Positions 1 through 9,166 of a stretch of DNA of 34,386 nucleotides are shown piece by piece. The position numbers and the translations under genes were made by a program. The DNA is taken from contig JAUMUD010000005.1 in the NCBI GenBank assembly GCA_030530875.1, forward strand, positions 1 to 34,386, written 5' to 3'. The notes beneath the pieces were generated by a model. It searched no databases. It was given only the letters and a program-made list of their open reading frames with translations, and had not been told where the DNA came from. This DNA is from Corynebacterium sp. (lineage in GTDB: Bacteria > Actinomycetota > Actinomycetes > Mycobacteriales > Mycobacteriaceae). Position 1 is the stretch's first letter, and every line of letters starts with the position of its first letter.

Positions 1-65
1 CCAGCTGAGCAGAAACCAGCCGACCAGAAACCAGCTGAGCAAAAGCCGGCCGAGCAACAGAAGCC
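1..65 (+). repeat. short tandem repeats encoding a Pro-Ala-Glu-Gln-Lys stalk
   Basis: Degenerate 12-15 base units read ccagctgagcagaaa, ccagccgaccagaaa, ccagctgagcaaaag and ccggccgagcaacag. They encode PAEQK/PADQK repeats of the stalk. Such arrays often vary in copy number between strains. Confidence 0.7.
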
Positions 66-186
66 AAGCACGCAGTCAAGCGAAAGCCCGGCACCAAAGC
101 CCAAGGGCTTCCCATGGCTAATTATTGTGATTATTCTGGGCATTCTTGGCATTATCGGTGCCGGTGCGGCCACCATGCCTCGCTAA
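1..186 (+). CDS. C-terminal end of a membrane-anchored surface protein (partial, 5' end outside window)
   Basis: Reading frame 1 is open from the window edge to a TAA at 184-186 and encodes 61 residues. The first 20 or so are a stalk built from short repeats of Pro-Ala-Glu/Asp-Gln-Lys; then a Ser/Pro stretch, a KPKGFPW motif, one hydrophobic membrane segment and a short end MPR. The last 30 residues closely match the end of the next gene (202-1194), so the two look like tandem paralogues. There is no LPxTG motif, so attachment is probably by the membrane helix rather than by sortase. The N-terminal domain lies off the window; a BspA-like domain as in the neighbour is an inference. Confidence 0.8.
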   Translation, partial: PAEQKPADQKPAEQKPAEQQKPSTQSSESPAPKPKGFPWLIIVIILGILGIIGAGAATMPR

Positions 187-201
187 AGAAAGGTGTTTTA
201 T

Positions 202-1194
202 ATGCGTAAATTCACAGCAGCACTGATTACGGGCCTGGCACTGGCAACCCCAGTGGCTATGGCCTCAACCATGGTCACCGCACCAATTGTGCATGCGGAA
301 GTTGTCAGCAAGGACTTCACGGTTGATGGTGGCGTCATTACGATGCGCTTTGATAGTCAGAGCAAGCTGATTACTGTTTCCGGCACTGGTGTGTTTGAGG
401 AGGATCTTGTCTCCCAGTTTCTGAAGGAGCTTATTACTACAGATGAAACCGAGGACTATGTTCTGCGCTTCATTAATGAGAAGAATGCTATTAAGCTACC
501 GGAATATGCCGATGACATCTTCAACTCCCGCCCGCTAGAGACGGAGTTCTCGACACGCTTCAGGGGCACCGTCGAGGGCTTGGAGAATGTGGCTATTAGT
601 GCCGTGCGCTCACTGGAATACACCTTCAGTGCTCTTGCGGGTGTTAAGGGCATTGAGCATTGGGATACCTCGAAAATCACCAACTTCAACAGCGCCTTCA
701 CGTACTACCGTGGCGATGCGGATCTTTCCGGCTGGGATGTGTCCAGTGGCACGGACTTCGCCTCCATGTTCAGTGCCGCGCCATCTATTAACCCGAAGGT
801 GACTGGCTGGGATATGTCCAAGGCCGAGGATATTTCCTACATGTTTAATGGCGCGACATCGGCAAAGCTTGACCTCTCTGGTTGGAAGTTCTCCCCCACC
901 GTGAACAAGGAAGGCTGGCTCGATAATAGTGGGGTCACCTACGATCCGAATAAGCCTGCTACGACTGAGCCTGAGAAGCAGCAGCCACCTGTAGAAGAAA
1001 AGCCAGTAAAGGAGGAACCCGTAAAGGAACAGCCTGCAGAGCCTAATAAGAATACTGAGGAGAAAAAGACTGAGCCAAGCCCAGCACCACAGGAGCAAAA
1101 GCCCAAGGGCTACCCATGGCTAATTATTGCCATTGTCCTTGGCATTATCGGACTTGTGTCCGCTGGTGCGATGGCGGTGGGAATGCCGCGTTAA
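202..1194 (+). CDS. BspA-like (DUF285) leucine-rich-repeat surface protein with C-terminal membrane anchor
   Basis: This 330-residue protein has a signal peptide (residues 1-32, cleavage likely after IVHA). Residues about 150-230 carry DUF285/BspA-type repeats, seen as IEHWDTSKIT, LSGWDVSS, TGWDMSKAED and LSGWKF, each followed by a Met-Phe or Ala-Phe element. A charged Pro/Glu/Lys stalk follows (252-300), then KPKGYPW, one transmembrane helix (306-327) and the end MPR. DUF285 proteins are surface proteins, in some bacteria involved in adhesion; the ligand here is unknown. The ATG at 202 was chosen because AAAGAAAGG lies just upstream and a signal peptide starts there; an in-frame GTG at 193 lies in that ribosome-binding site. 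It sits 15 bases after an upstream gene with a near-identical anchor. Its stop overlaps the convergent gene's stop by 4 bases. Confidence 0.8.
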   Translation: MRKFTAALITGLALATPVAMASTMVTAPIVHAEVVSKDFTVDGGVITMRFDSQSKLITVSGTGVFEEDLVSQFLKELITTDETEDYVLRFINEKNAIKLPEYADDIFNSRPLETEFSTRFRGTVEGLENVAISAVRSLEYTFSALAGVKGIEHWDTSKITNFNSAFTYYRGDADLSGWDVSSGTDFASMFSAAPSINPKVTGWDMSKAEDISYMFNGATSAKLDLSGWKFSPTVNKEGWLDNSGVTYDPNKPATTEPEKQQPPVEEKPVKEEPVKEQPAEPNKNTEEKKTEPSPAPQEQKPKGYPWLIIAIVLGIIGLVSAGAMAVGMPR

Positions 1195-1694
1195 CTGGAC
1201 TGCCCAGCCCACTCGGCGGGCTCGGGTTGTTCTTCCTTTGTGCGGGCTGTGAGCAGCTGGCTAAGGGCCGAGGACCAGACCAGTGTCATCGTGAGTGCGG
1301 GGACGAGCACCACGGTGGCGCCCACGGTGAACTTGGGCAGCACCTTGACAGTCGTTCCGGCACTAAGGGTGTTGAAATCAACAACACCATAGTGGGCAAG
1401 GCCAGTCCAATGCCCAACAAACCACACAGTGGCGCAGGCAAGAGCAGAGAGGAAGCCGCTGAAAATCAGTGCGGTGAGGCTTGTCTTTTGGCGAATCACA
1501 AAATAGAGGCCAATGACAATGCCAATGAGCAGCACAATGATGTAGTAGGTGGCGAAATTCTGAAACTCAATGGAGTCACTGCCAGCAGCAATGGACAGGG
1601 ACTGGTCCGAATCCACGGTCACCACATAGGGGGTATTAAACCATCCCCAGGCAGCACCAATGCCGATGGTGAGCAGAAGATAAATCCACAGCAT
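1191..1694 (-). CDS. DUF2567-like integral membrane protein of the bioB operon
   Basis: The 167-residue product has about four hydrophobic segments (roughly residues 1-18, 48-66, 73-95 and 122-145) and a charged C-terminus ending EWAGQSS. The ATG at 1692-1694 overlaps the stop of bsaP as TAATG, which points to translational coupling and argues against the upstream in-frame extension to 1754. Mycobacteria have the same order (bioB, Rv1590, then Rv1591, a DUF2567 membrane protein), so the family assignment rests on position, size and topology. Function is unknown; a link to biotin is inference from context only. The 3' end overlaps the convergent surface protein gene by 4 bases. Confidence 0.65.
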   Translation of the reverse strand: MLWIYLLLTIGIGAAWGWFNTPYVVTVDSDQSLSIAAGSDSIEFQNFATYYIIVLLIGIVIGLYFVIRQKTSLTALIFSGFLSALACATVWFVGHWTGLAHYGVVDFNTLSAGTTVKVLPKFTVGATVVLVPALTMTLVWSSALSQLLTARTKEEQPEPAEWAGQSS

Positions 1695-1957
1695 TAGCGA
1701 CGCTCCAAATAGGCCGAGTCCACCTGCCCGTGGCGGGAACAGGTCGCATCCCAACCATCAGGGCGCACCTGAACAACCATGCGGCGGCCACAGATTTGGC
1801 AGTAGCGAGGCGCCTCAAGGCCAGCCTTGGCCGAAGGTGAGAGCTTGATTGGCTCACCGTCGGCAAGCTTTTGGCCAGTGTTGGGATGATAGATGGGCGC
1901 ATCCCCAGTAAGGATGGCCATCAGGAGTTCATCGCTGTGTGCTTTCTTCGCAGGCAT
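1694..1957 (-). CDS. bsaP: biotin synthase auxiliary protein (BsaP / Rv1590 family)
   Basis: This 87-residue protein ends in a compact Cys-rich domain: [10 protein letters not shown] places C53 and C56, and WDATCSRHG places C73 and H76, with QVRPDGW between them. The arrangement suggests metal or iron-sulfur cluster binding. It matches the short gene that follows bioB in mycobacteria (Rv1590), reported to be required for biotin synthase to convert dethiobiotin to biotin in that group. The start lies one base after the bioB stop (TAA-T-ATG) and the stop overlaps the next start (TAATG), so the three genes are almost certainly co-translated. Which atoms the cysteines bind here is inferred, not shown. 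Confidence 0.8.
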   Translation of the reverse strand: MPAKKAHSDELLMAILTGDAPIYHPNTGQKLADGEPIKLSPSAKAGLEAPRYCQICGRRMVVQVRPDGWDATCSRHGQVDSAYLERR

Positions 1958-1958
1958 A

Positions 1959-2954
1959 TTAAATAGAAGAATTCAGGGCCTTAATTGGAAGACGCAGACG
2001 ACCGAGCATATCCACATCGGTCTCCTGTGGGCGGCCAAGGGTGGTGAGGTAATTACCCACGATGATGGCATTAATACCACCAAGCAGCCCCTTTTCCGCA
2101 CCCAGATCACCCAGGGTAAGCTCACGGCCACCGGCAAAACGCAGCATGGTGTGCGGCAGGGCCAGACGGAAGGCGCCAATGGCACGAAGGGCATCATTGG
2201 ATTCCATCACAGGGTAATCCGCAAAAGGCGTACCAGGGCGCGGATCGAGGAAGTTCATTGGAACCTCAGTAGGATCGAGTTCCTGGAGGTCAATGGCGAA
2301 CTCGGCACGCTGCTCAAGGCTCTCACCCATGCCAAGAATGCCGCCGCAGCACACCTCAATGCCGGAGTCCTTAATCATCTGGAGGGTCTCACGGCGGGAC
2401 TCCCAACTGTGGGTGGTGACCACATTCGGGAAGAAGGAACGCGCGGTTTCAAGATTGTGGTTATAGCGGTGAATACCGGCCTTGACCAGGCGGTCGACCT
2501 GCTCCTGAGTGAGGATACCCACGGAGGCAGCGACCTCAATATCAACCTCAGCCTTAATGGCAGCCACAGCCTTTTCCAGCTGCTGCATGAGGTTCTCATC
2601 CGGGCCCTTGACTGCAGCAACAATGCAGAACTCGGTCGCACCGGTCTTCTGGGTCTGCTTAGCGGCATTGACCAGGGCCGGAATATCGAGCCACGCGGCA
2701 CGCACGGGGGACTCGAAAAGACCGGACTGGGAGCAGAAATGGCAATCCTCGGGACAGCCACCCGTTTTCAGGGAGATAATACCTTCCATCTCAACCTCTT
2801 CGCCGCACCACTTGAGGCGAACCTCATGGGCGAGGGCGAGGAGGTCCTCGATGCGGGAATCATCAAGCTGAAGAACCTGGCGGACTTCATCCTTATTCAG
2901 CCCCTGGCCTGAGCCAAGGACTTTTTCGCGTGCAATGTCGAGAATATCAGCCAT
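1959..2954 (-). CDS. bioB: biotin synthase BioB
   Basis: This radical-SAM enzyme inserts sulfur into dethiobiotin to give biotin, the last step of the pathway, in the cytoplasm. The 331-residue protein has the SAM-cluster motif CPEDCHFC with C67, C71 and C74, preceded by GIISLKTGG. Further family blocks are [43 protein letters not shown] and the C-terminal [14 protein letters not shown]. Length and sequence fit the actinobacterial form. AAGGAAAAAT precedes the ATG. It follows a lipoprotein gene by 11 bases and is followed directly by bsaP. bioA, bioD and bioF are not in the window. Confidence 0.97.
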   Translation of the reverse strand: MADILDIAREKVLGSGQGLNKDEVRQVLQLDDSRIEDLLALAHEVRLKWCGEEVEMEGIISLKTGGCPEDCHFCSQSGLFESPVRAAWLDIPALVNAAKQTQKTGATEFCIVAAVKGPDENLMQQLEKAVAAIKAEVDIEVAASVGILTQEQVDRLVKAGIHRYNHNLETARSFFPNVVTTHSWESRRETLQMIKDSGIEVCCGGILGMGESLEQRAEFAIDLQELDPTEVPMNFLDPRPGTPFADYPVMESNDALRAIGAFRLALPHTMLRFAGGRELTLGDLGAEKGLLGGINAIIVGNYLTTLGRPQETDVDMLGRLRLPIKALNSSI

Positions 2955-2965
2955 ATTTTTCCTTA

Positions 2966-3634
2966 TTACTGAGTGGTGCAGTACTTCCAGGAGCCGTTTT
3001 CCTTCTTGAACTTCATAGGAACGGTCTGGGACTGGCCGGAACCACTCATGGTCACATTAGCGGAAGCTTCATCACCATTGACCTTGGCATCAGCCACATT
3101 GGTAATGGAAATAGCAGCGGCACCCATTGGGGTATCTGGAATCTGGTCGAGCTCAGCATAGGCTGCCTGCTGGCCACCGGACTCGGTGATCAAATCACTG
3201 CAGGCATTATCGAGGGTAGCGCGCATAACGCCCTTCAGGGTTGGCTGGCCGAAAATGTTGGTCAGCATGGAGCGCATGGCATCCACATCAGCCTGGCTTG
3301 CATCCTGGCCCGCAACAGGCTGGAAGGTAGCGGTCATCTGGGCAAGCTGCTGGGAGAGCTGCTGCTGGGCAACTTCAGCCTGGGAAGAAAGCTGGGCCTC
3401 GTCAAGGCTGGTTGGGGCGGCGGCTGGGGCCTGAGCCTCAGAGCTGGACTCGGTTGGAGTCACAGCCGATGGGCTTGCATCGGTAGCCGATGGGCTCTCA
3501 GGTGCAGAGCTGTCCGTTGCAGAAACGGAGGTAGAAGCGCTGCTGGTGCTGGATGCTGCATCATCACTCTTAGAGGAGCAAGCAGTCAGGGCAACCATAG
3601 CCACCATGGTGGTGGCAATGAGAGTCTTACGCAT
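2966..3634 (-). CDS. putative secreted lipoprotein
   Basis: The 222-residue product starts with a lipoprotein signal peptide: MRKTL, a hydrophobic core, then the lipobox LTAC with C19 as the lipidated residue. A Ser/Thr/Ala/Pro-rich linker (about 20-75) leads to a small folded domain of about 140 residues that ends in an [11 protein letters not shown] strand. That ending resembles small periplasmic or secreted domains of the MTB12 and NTF2-like type, but I cannot place it firmly. The linker suggests the domain is held away from the membrane within the mycolate envelope. AAAGGAAC lies 8 bases before the ATG. It sits between yigZ (39-base gap) and bioB (11-base gap), so it is probably co-transcribed with both. 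No functional link to biotin is evident. Confidence 0.8.
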   Translation of the reverse strand: MRKTLIATTMVAMVALTACSSKSDDAASSTSSASTSVSATDSSAPESPSATDASPSAVTPTESSSEAQAPAAAPTSLDEAQLSSQAEVAQQQLSQQLAQMTATFQPVAGQDASQADVDAMRSMLTNIFGQPTLKGVMRATLDNACSDLITESGGQQAAYAELDQIPDTPMGAAAISITNVADAKVNGDEASANVTMSGSGQSQTVPMKFKKENGSWKYCTTQ

Positions 3635-3673
3635 GAAAGTTCCTTTACTTTAGAATTTGGTCTGTTCTATAGA

Positions 3674-4309
3674 TTAGCACGAGCGCTCAACCCACTGGGT
3701 ACCAGCGGGGATTGCTTCGGCCTGGCCGGAGGTTAGGGCGGCCAAGGTGGAGTCCAAATCGGCTCCGGGCTCGGTGGCGATGGTGAGCGTCACCTTCGCA
3801 CCATAGTCTATATCGGTAATGGTGAAGCCACGATTACGCAGCTCAGCCTCAATGCGGCCGGCTTCCGCGTGCTCAAGTTCCACAAGGTAGAGCTCACGCT
3901 GGGCGCGCAACATAGGAGTTACCTGTGAAAGTGCCTGGTTGGTGGCATCACTGTAGGCGCGCACCAAGCCGCCGGTACCGAGCTTAATGCCACCAAAATA
4001 TCTAACGACGACTGCCGCTATATCCAGAAGCCCCGATCCTTTGAGCACCTCCAGCATGGGCATGCCAGCAGTACCGGAGGGCTCACCATCATCACTGGAG
4101 CGCTCAACGGGATTGGAGTTTTCCACGTGGTAAATATAGGCGCTGCAGTGATGCCTGGCATCGGGATATTGCTTCTTAATCCCATTGATAAACTCACGGG
4201 CCTCCTCCTCATTTTCTACCCTGGTGAGGTAGGTAATGAAGCGGGAGCGCTTGATTTCGAGTTCAGTCTCGATGAGATCCGGGCTTGGCCTTCGGTAGTC
4301 CTGATTCAT
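3674..4309 (-). CDS. YigZ/IMPACT family protein
   Basis: This 211-residue protein has the family signature: EIKRSRFITYLTRV near the N-terminus, the block RHHCSAYIYH, then SSDDGEPSGTAGMPML and VVVRYFGGIKLGTGGLVRAY. The C-terminal half is the small ferredoxin-like second domain (about 135-205). Bacterial members are conserved but of uncertain role; the eukaryotic homologue IMPACT acts in translational stress control. Its ATG overlaps the ilvA stop as TAATG, so the two genes are translationally coupled. It is complete and unremarkable in length. Confidence 0.9.
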   Translation of the reverse strand: MNQDYRRPSPDLIETELEIKRSRFITYLTRVENEEEAREFINGIKKQYPDARHHCSAYIYHVENSNPVERSSDDGEPSGTAGMPMLEVLKGSGLLDIAAVVVRYFGGIKLGTGGLVRAYSDATNQALSQVTPMLRAQRELYLVELEHAEAGRIEAELRNRGFTITDIDYGAKVTLTIATEPGADLDSTLAALTSGQAEAIPAGTQWVERSC

Positions 4310-5571
4310 TAGGTCAGGAAGTCATACTCCGGGGTACCAGGCTTGAGCTGCTGGCAGTGAATACGTGACACACTCATACGCTCAAGCAGCGGCTCAAGGT
4401 CAACCGCGCGGGTAAGCTGCACACCAACAAGAGCAGTACCAGTCTCACGGTTATTGCGCTTGAGGTACTCGAACAAGGTGATGTCATCATCAGGGCCAAG
4501 AATATCGCTTACGAAGCTACGCAGCTGACCAGGCTCTTGAGGGAAGTTCACCAGGAAGTAGTGCTTAAGACCACGGTGAACAAGGGAGCGCTCCATAATC
4601 TCGTTATAGCGAAGCACATCATTATTACCACCGGAAATAATGCAGACCACGGTCTCACCCTCGCGGAAACGCAGGTCCTTCAAACCAGTCACACTAAGTG
4701 CACCGGCAGGCTCGGCAACAATACCCTCATTCTGATAAAGGCCAAGCATCTCAGTACACACTGCACCCTCGGACACACTGGTCATGTGCACGCGGCTGCG
4801 GTTGCGGTCAATAATGGCGTAGTTATTATCACCCACGCGACCAACAGCAGCACCGTCGACAAATGGGTCAATATGGTCAAGGGTCACTGGACCATCATTA
4901 TCCAGTGCTGCCTGCATGGAGGCAGCAGAGGCAGGTTCCACAGCAACCACGGCAGTACGTGGGGCCATATCGGCCAAATAGGAAACAGCACCGGCGAGCA
5001 ATCCGCCGCCACCCACTGGAACAACCAGGGTATCCAGGGTCTTGCCCAGCTGAGTAAGCTGGCTAAGAATCTCGGCGGTCACGGTGCCCTGTCCGATGAT
5101 GGTATTGACGGCGTCGAAAGGCTCAATGAAGGAGGCACCATTCTCCCCTGCCCACTTGTGGGCAGCGGCACTGGCCTCATCAAAGGTCGCACCAATTGGC
5201 ACTACCTCAATGGCATCCCCACCGTGGACCTTAATGCGGTCAAGCTTCTGCTTTGGGGTTTGCTCCGGGACAAAAATGCGGCCTTTAATCCCCAGGCTTC
5301 GGCAGGCATAGGCCACACCCTGGGCGTGGTTGCCAGCAGAAGCCGTGGCAATTCCAGCTGCGCGCTGCTCGTCGGTAAGCTGGACGATGCTGTTGTAGGC
5401 GCCACGAATCTTATAGGAGCGCACATCCTGCAGGTCCTCGCGCTTGAGATACACCTGTGCCCCGGTCTCTTGGGAGAGTCGGGGGCAGTATTGCAGAGGT
5501 GTTGGGGCGATTACTGAGGAGATGCGCGCCTGGGCTTGCTGAATATCGGCTGCATGAATCTCTGGAGTCAT
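4309..5571 (-). CDS. ilvA: threonine dehydratase (biosynthetic, IlvA)
   Basis: IlvA deaminates threonine to 2-oxobutyrate, the entry step to isoleucine, using pyridoxal phosphate. The PLP lysine is K54 in RSYKIRGA, and the phosphate-binding loop is GGGG at 187-190. SAGNHAQGVA and EPAGALSVTGL are further family blocks. The last 85 residues form a single ACT-like regulatory domain (HYFLVNFPQEPGQLR), as in the corynebacterial enzyme, which is feedback-controlled by isoleucine. I chose the ATG at 5571 (420 residues) because a TACAAT hexamer ends 7 bases upstream, as expected for a leaderless mRNA. An in-frame ATG at 5589 would add six residues. The gene follows dnaE1 closely and couples to yigZ. 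Confidence 0.95.
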   Translation of the reverse strand: MTPEIHAADIQQAQARISSVIAPTPLQYCPRLSQETGAQVYLKREDLQDVRSYKIRGAYNSIVQLTDEQRAAGIATASAGNHAQGVAYACRSLGIKGRIFVPEQTPKQKLDRIKVHGGDAIEVVPIGATFDEASAAAHKWAGENGASFIEPFDAVNTIIGQGTVTAEILSQLTQLGKTLDTLVVPVGGGGLLAGAVSYLADMAPRTAVVAVEPASAASMQAALDNDGPVTLDHIDPFVDGAAVGRVGDNNYAIIDRNRSRVHMTSVSEGAVCTEMLGLYQNEGIVAEPAGALSVTGLKDLRFREGETVVCIISGGNNDVLRYNEIMERSLVHRGLKHYFLVNFPQEPGQLRSFVSDILGPDDDITLFEYLKRNNRETGTALVGVQLTRAVDLEPLLERMSVSRIHCQQLKPGTPEYDFLT

Positions 5572-5578
5572 GCACCTT

Positions 5579-5584
5579 ATTGTA
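5579..5584 (-). promoter_or_regulatory. candidate -10 element of a leaderless ilvA transcript
   Basis: On the minus strand TACAAT is followed by AAGGTGC and the ATG at 5571, a 7-base spacing that would put the start of transcription at or next to the A of ATG. No clear -35 is visible. The AAGG in the spacer could instead act as a close Shine-Dalgarno sequence within a dnaE1 read-through transcript. Confidence 0.5.
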
Positions 5585-5597
5585 CTCATTTCAGGGC

Positions 5598-8500
5598 CTA
5601 GCCTAAAATATTGGGTCCCATCGTTGCTTTAAGGTCGCCCATTAGCGAGGGACTTTTCTCCACTCGGTAACGCGGGCCTAGCACCAAGGTGGATTCTTCC
5701 TCATGGTCCTGAATCTTGAGGTAGACGGAGGATTCACCCTTATTGGCACTGAGCACACCCTTGAGTTTATTGAGATTTGCGACGGTGCATTGTTCCGCCC
5801 GCATGGACAGGTGCAGTGGTGCTCCACCCCCGCTTCCCGGGCCAAGGTCGGCGGTTTGCAGGGCCTCGCAGCGCACACTCATACGGTCATCATTGGTGGA
5901 AATTTTCACCTTGGCGACAATGATATTATCCTCCACGATTTGTGGGGCATAGACCTGGTACACCTTATTGAAACAGAGCATTTCGACGGAGGCACCGGAG
6001 TGGTCTTCAATGGTGACAATGGCCCATGGGGAGCCATCGCGCTTGGCGTATTTGCGCTCCACATTGGAGATAATGCCACCGATGGTGAGCTCCACGCCTT
6101 CGCGGGCTTCGCCGGCCACAATGGTGGTCAGTGGCGTATCCACCTGGGCTTCGAGGGCCTTTTCATAGCCATCGAGTGGGTGGGCGGAGACGTAGAGGCC
6201 GAGCATTTCGCGCTCGAGGGCGAGCTTTTGCTTCTTATCCCACTCGGTTTCCGGCACGTCGACGCGGAAGACATCATCCTCGGTGGTGTCGGTGGTGGAA
6301 AAGAGGTCAAACTGGCCTTTTTCGGCGGCCTTCTTGGTATCAAGCACCGCATCAATGGCCTGCTCATGGATTTGCAGCAGACCCTTACGTGGGTGGCCGA
6401 GTGAGTCAAAAGCACCGGCCTTAATCAGCGATTCGGTCACACGCTTGGAGCAGGCCTGGTTATCAATCTTGTCCACATAGTCGGAGAAATCCGTGAACTT
6501 GCCCTTGGATTCGCGGGCCTTAATAATGCTGGCCACGACATCTTCACCCACATTGCGCACGGCACCAAGACCAAAGCGGATGGTCTTTTCACCCACTGGC
6601 ATGAAGGTATAGGAGGACTCGTTCACATCCGGACTTAGCACCTCAATGCCAAGGTGGCGGCAGTCAGAAAGATAAATCGCAAGCTTATCCTTCTTATCGG
6701 CCACGGAGGTAAGAAGCGCTGCCATATATTCGGCGGTGTAATTGGACTTCAAATAGGCAGTCCAGAAGGAGACCAGACCGTAGCCTGCAGCATGGGACTT
6801 ATTAAAGGCGTAGGAGGCGAATGGTTCGATGGTATCCCACAGGGCCTGGAAGGACTCCTCGCTAAAGCCATTTTCCTCCACCATGCCCTGGCGGAAGGTC
6901 ACCTTCTCCTTGGCCAACACTTCTGGCTTCTTCTTACCCATGGCCTTACGGAAGCCATCGGCCTGACCAGCAGTATAATTAGCAACCTTCTGGGAGATAC
7001 GCATGATCTGCTCCTGATACACGATCAGACCATAGGTATCGCCAAGAATATCGGAGAGAGCTTCTTCTAGCTCGGGGTGGATTGGGGTGATGGGCTCGCG
7101 ACCATTCTTACGGTCGGCATAGGCCCAGTGCGCACCCATGCCCATTGGGCCCGGACGATAAAGTGCCAAAGCGGCGACAATATCATCAAAGCCGGTTGGT
7201 TCCATGCGCTTAAGAAGCTCACGCATACCACCAGAGTCCAGCTGGAAGACACCGAGAGTATCACCCTTGGCCAGCAGCTCATAGGAGGGGTCGTCCACGG
7301 TGGGCAGGCCTTCAAGGTGGAGGTCCTCACCACGGTTACGCTTAATATTTTCCAGACAGTCACCAATAACCGTGAGGTTACGAAGACCCAGGAAGTCCAT
7401 CTTCAGAAGACCAATGGCCTCACAGGCTGGATACGGCCAGCCGGTAATAATGGCACCATCATTGGGGCGCTTCCACATTGGGATATGCTCCAAAAGCGGC
7501 ACGCTAGCCATAATCACAGCACAGGCGTGCACACCAGCCTGGCGCACCACGCCCTCCAAACCCAGGGCAGTTTGGTAGATCTTATTGGCCTCCGGGTCCG
7601 TCTCAATAACTGTACGGGCCTCACCGGCCTCCGCATAGCGCGGATGATCCGGGTCCATAATGCCCTTGAGGCTAATGTCCTTACCCATAATGGCAGGTGG
7701 CAGCACATTGGTAATGCGCTCAGCAATCTTATAGCCCGGCTGGCCAAACTGCACACGCGCCGAGTCCTTCAAGGCCTGCTTGGTTTTCACCGTACCGAAG
7801 GTAATCACCTGCGCCACCTTGTCCTCACCCCAGTTTTCGGCGGCATAGCGAATCATCTCACCACGGCGGCGATCATCAAAGTCGATATCAATATCGGGGG
7901 CGGATGGACGCTCAGGATTCAAGAATCGCTCGAAGAGCAGGTCGTGCTCAATGGGGTCAATATTGGTAATGGTGAGCGCATAGGCCACCAAGGCACCAGC
8001 CGCCGAACCACGACCAGGCCCCACACGAATACCCACGCTACGAGCGTGCTTAATCAAATCGGCCACAATGAGGAAGTAGGAAGGATAGCCCTTCATATCA
8101 ATGACTTCAATCTCATAATTGGCGCGGTCAATATAGGCCTGTGGCACCTGTTGCCCAGGGAAGCGCGCGGCCAGGCCCTCCATCACCTGATGGGTCAACC
8201 ATGAGGTTGGCGTATAGCCATCGGGCACATCGGCAATAGGCATGCGGTCGTGGGTATGGGGCTCCCAAATCTCCCCATAGTCCTGCACACGCTCCGCAAT
8301 CCACAGCGTATTATCGCAGGCCCCCGGCACGGTCTCATCCCACATTTCGCGCATCTGGGCAGCCGACTTAATGTAATAGCCCGAACCATCAAACTTAAAG
8401 CGGTCGGTATCCTGCAGAGTTTTACCCGTCTGCACGCAGAGCATGGCCTCATGCTCAGCAGCCTGGGATTCGAGCACATAGTGGCAGTCATTGGTCACCA

Positions 8501-9149
8501 GCGGTGGCAGACCCAAAGTCTTACCAATCTCCAAAAGCTCACGGCGCACGCGCTTTTCAATCTCCACACCGTGGTCCATCAGCTCAAGGAAATAATTCTC
8601 CTTGCCATAAATATCCTGCCACATGGCAGCGGCCTCAAGGGCCTTGTCATACTGCCCCAAGCGCAGGCGGGTCTGCACATCACCCGAAGGGCAGCCGGTG
8701 GTGGCGATAATGCCGGTGGAATTTTGTGCAATAAGCTCGGCATCCATACGCGGCCACTTACCCAGCTGACCCTCATAGGAGGCCATGGAGGAAAGATAAA
8801 AGAGGTTCTTTAAGCCCTGAGCAGTCTCAGCCACCATGGTTTGGTGCAGGTAGGCGCCGGAAGCGGAGACGTCGTCACGCTTCTGATGTGGCTCGCCCCA
8901 CAGCTCGCGCTCTTTCTTAAAGCGGGAGCTTGGCGCAATATAGGCTTCGATACCGATAATGGGTTTAATGCCCGCATCCACCATGCGGCGGTAGAAGGCA
9001 TCGGAGCCGTACATATTGCCATGGTCGGTCATACCCACCGCCGGCATTCCCTGGCGCTTGACCTCCTCGGCCAGCAGGTCGACCTTGGCCATGCCGTCCA
9101 GCATGGAATATTCCGTGTGATTGTGCAGGTGCACGAAAGATGAACCCAT
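5598..9149 (-). CDS. dnaE1: DNA polymerase III alpha subunit DnaE1
   Basis: This is the replicative polymerase catalytic subunit, 1183 residues, the usual length for actinobacterial DnaE1. The N-terminal PHP domain shows [11 protein letters not shown] (H7, H9), TDHGN (H43) and the TNDCHY block (H223); these metal-binding positions appear intact, so the proofreading PHP activity known in this group may be retained. The polymerase core carries GPGRGSAAG and the catalytic PDIDIDFDD at 418-426. A helix-hairpin-helix and an OB-fold ([14 protein letters not shown]) follow near the C-terminus. No Shine-Dalgarno precedes the ATG, but a TAGAAT hexamer ends 7 bases upstream, suggesting leaderless expression. 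It lies 17 bases after a membrane protein gene and ahead of ilvA. Confidence 0.97.
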   Translation of the reverse strand: MGSSFVHLHNHTEYSMLDGMAKVDLLAEEVKRQGMPAVGMTDHGNMYGSDAFYRRMVDAGIKPIIGIEAYIAPSSRFKKERELWGEPHQKRDDVSASGAYLHQTMVAETAQGLKNLFYLSSMASYEGQLGKWPRMDAELIAQNSTGIIATTGCPSGDVQTRLRLGQYDKALEAAAMWQDIYGKENYFLELMDHGVEIEKRVRRELLEIGKTLGLPPLVTNDCHYVLESQAAEHEAMLCVQTGKTLQDTDRFKFDGSGYYIKSAAQMREMWDETVPGACDNTLWIAERVQDYGEIWEPHTHDRMPIADVPDGYTPTSWLTHQVMEGLAARFPGQQVPQAYIDRANYEIEVIDMKGYPSYFLIVADLIKHARSVGIRVGPGRGSAAGALVAYALTITNIDPIEHDLLFERFLNPERPSAPDIDIDFDDRRRGEMIRYAAENWGEDKVAQVITFGTVKTKQALKDSARVQFGQPGYKIAERITNVLPPAIMGKDISLKGIMDPDHPRYAEAGEARTVIETDPEANKIYQTALGLEGVVRQAGVHACAVIMASVPLLEHIPMWKRPNDGAIITGWPYPACEAIGLLKMDFLGLRNLTVIGDCLENIKRNRGEDLHLEGLPTVDDPSYELLAKGDTLGVFQLDSGGMRELLKRMEPTGFDDIVAALALYRPGPMGMGAHWAYADRKNGREPITPIHPELEEALSDILGDTYGLIVYQEQIMRISQKVANYTAGQADGFRKAMGKKKPEVLAKEKVTFRQGMVEENGFSEESFQALWDTIEPFASYAFNKSHAAGYGLVSFWTAYLKSNYTAEYMAALLTSVADKKDKLAIYLSDCRHLGIEVLSPDVNESSYTFMPVGEKTIRFGLGAVRNVGEDVVASIIKARESKGKFTDFSDYVDKIDNQACSKRVTESLIKAGAFDSLGHPRKGLLQIHEQAIDAVLDTKKAAEKGQFDLFSTTDTTEDDVFRVDVPETEWDKKQKLALEREMLGLYVSAHPLDGYEKALEAQVDTPLTTIVAGEAREGVELTIGGIISNVERKYAKRDGSPWAIVTIEDHSGASVEMLCFNKVYQVYAPQIVEDNIIVAKVKISTNDDRMSVRCEALQTADLGPGSGGGAPLHLSMRAEQCTVANLNKLKGVLSANKGESSVYLKIQDHEEESTLVLGPRYRVEKSPSLMGDLKATMGPNILG

Positions 9150-9156
9150 AGGGGTT

Positions 9157-9162
9157 ATTCTA
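9157..9162 (-). promoter_or_regulatory. candidate -10 element of a leaderless dnaE1 transcript
   Basis: Minus-strand TAGAAT is followed by AACCCCT and then the ATG at 9149. The spacer is pyrimidine-rich and cannot serve as a ribosome-binding site. The 7-base distance places the transcription start at or beside the start codon. The -35 region overlaps the end of the upstream gene and shows no clear consensus. Confidence 0.55.
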
Positions 9163-9166
9163 ACAA

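Noticed and set aside
1695-1754. Upstream start for the DUF2567-like protein
   Set aside because: It overlaps bsaP and adds a non-helical segment before the first membrane helix; the TAATG junction at 1694 is a better start.
1893-2912. 339-codon plus-strand frame opposite bioB and bsaP
   Set aside because: Shadow of bioB; the composition is biased and no motif is present.
7077-8204. 375-codon plus-strand frame within dnaE1
   Set aside because: Antisense shadow of dnaE1 with no signals of its own.
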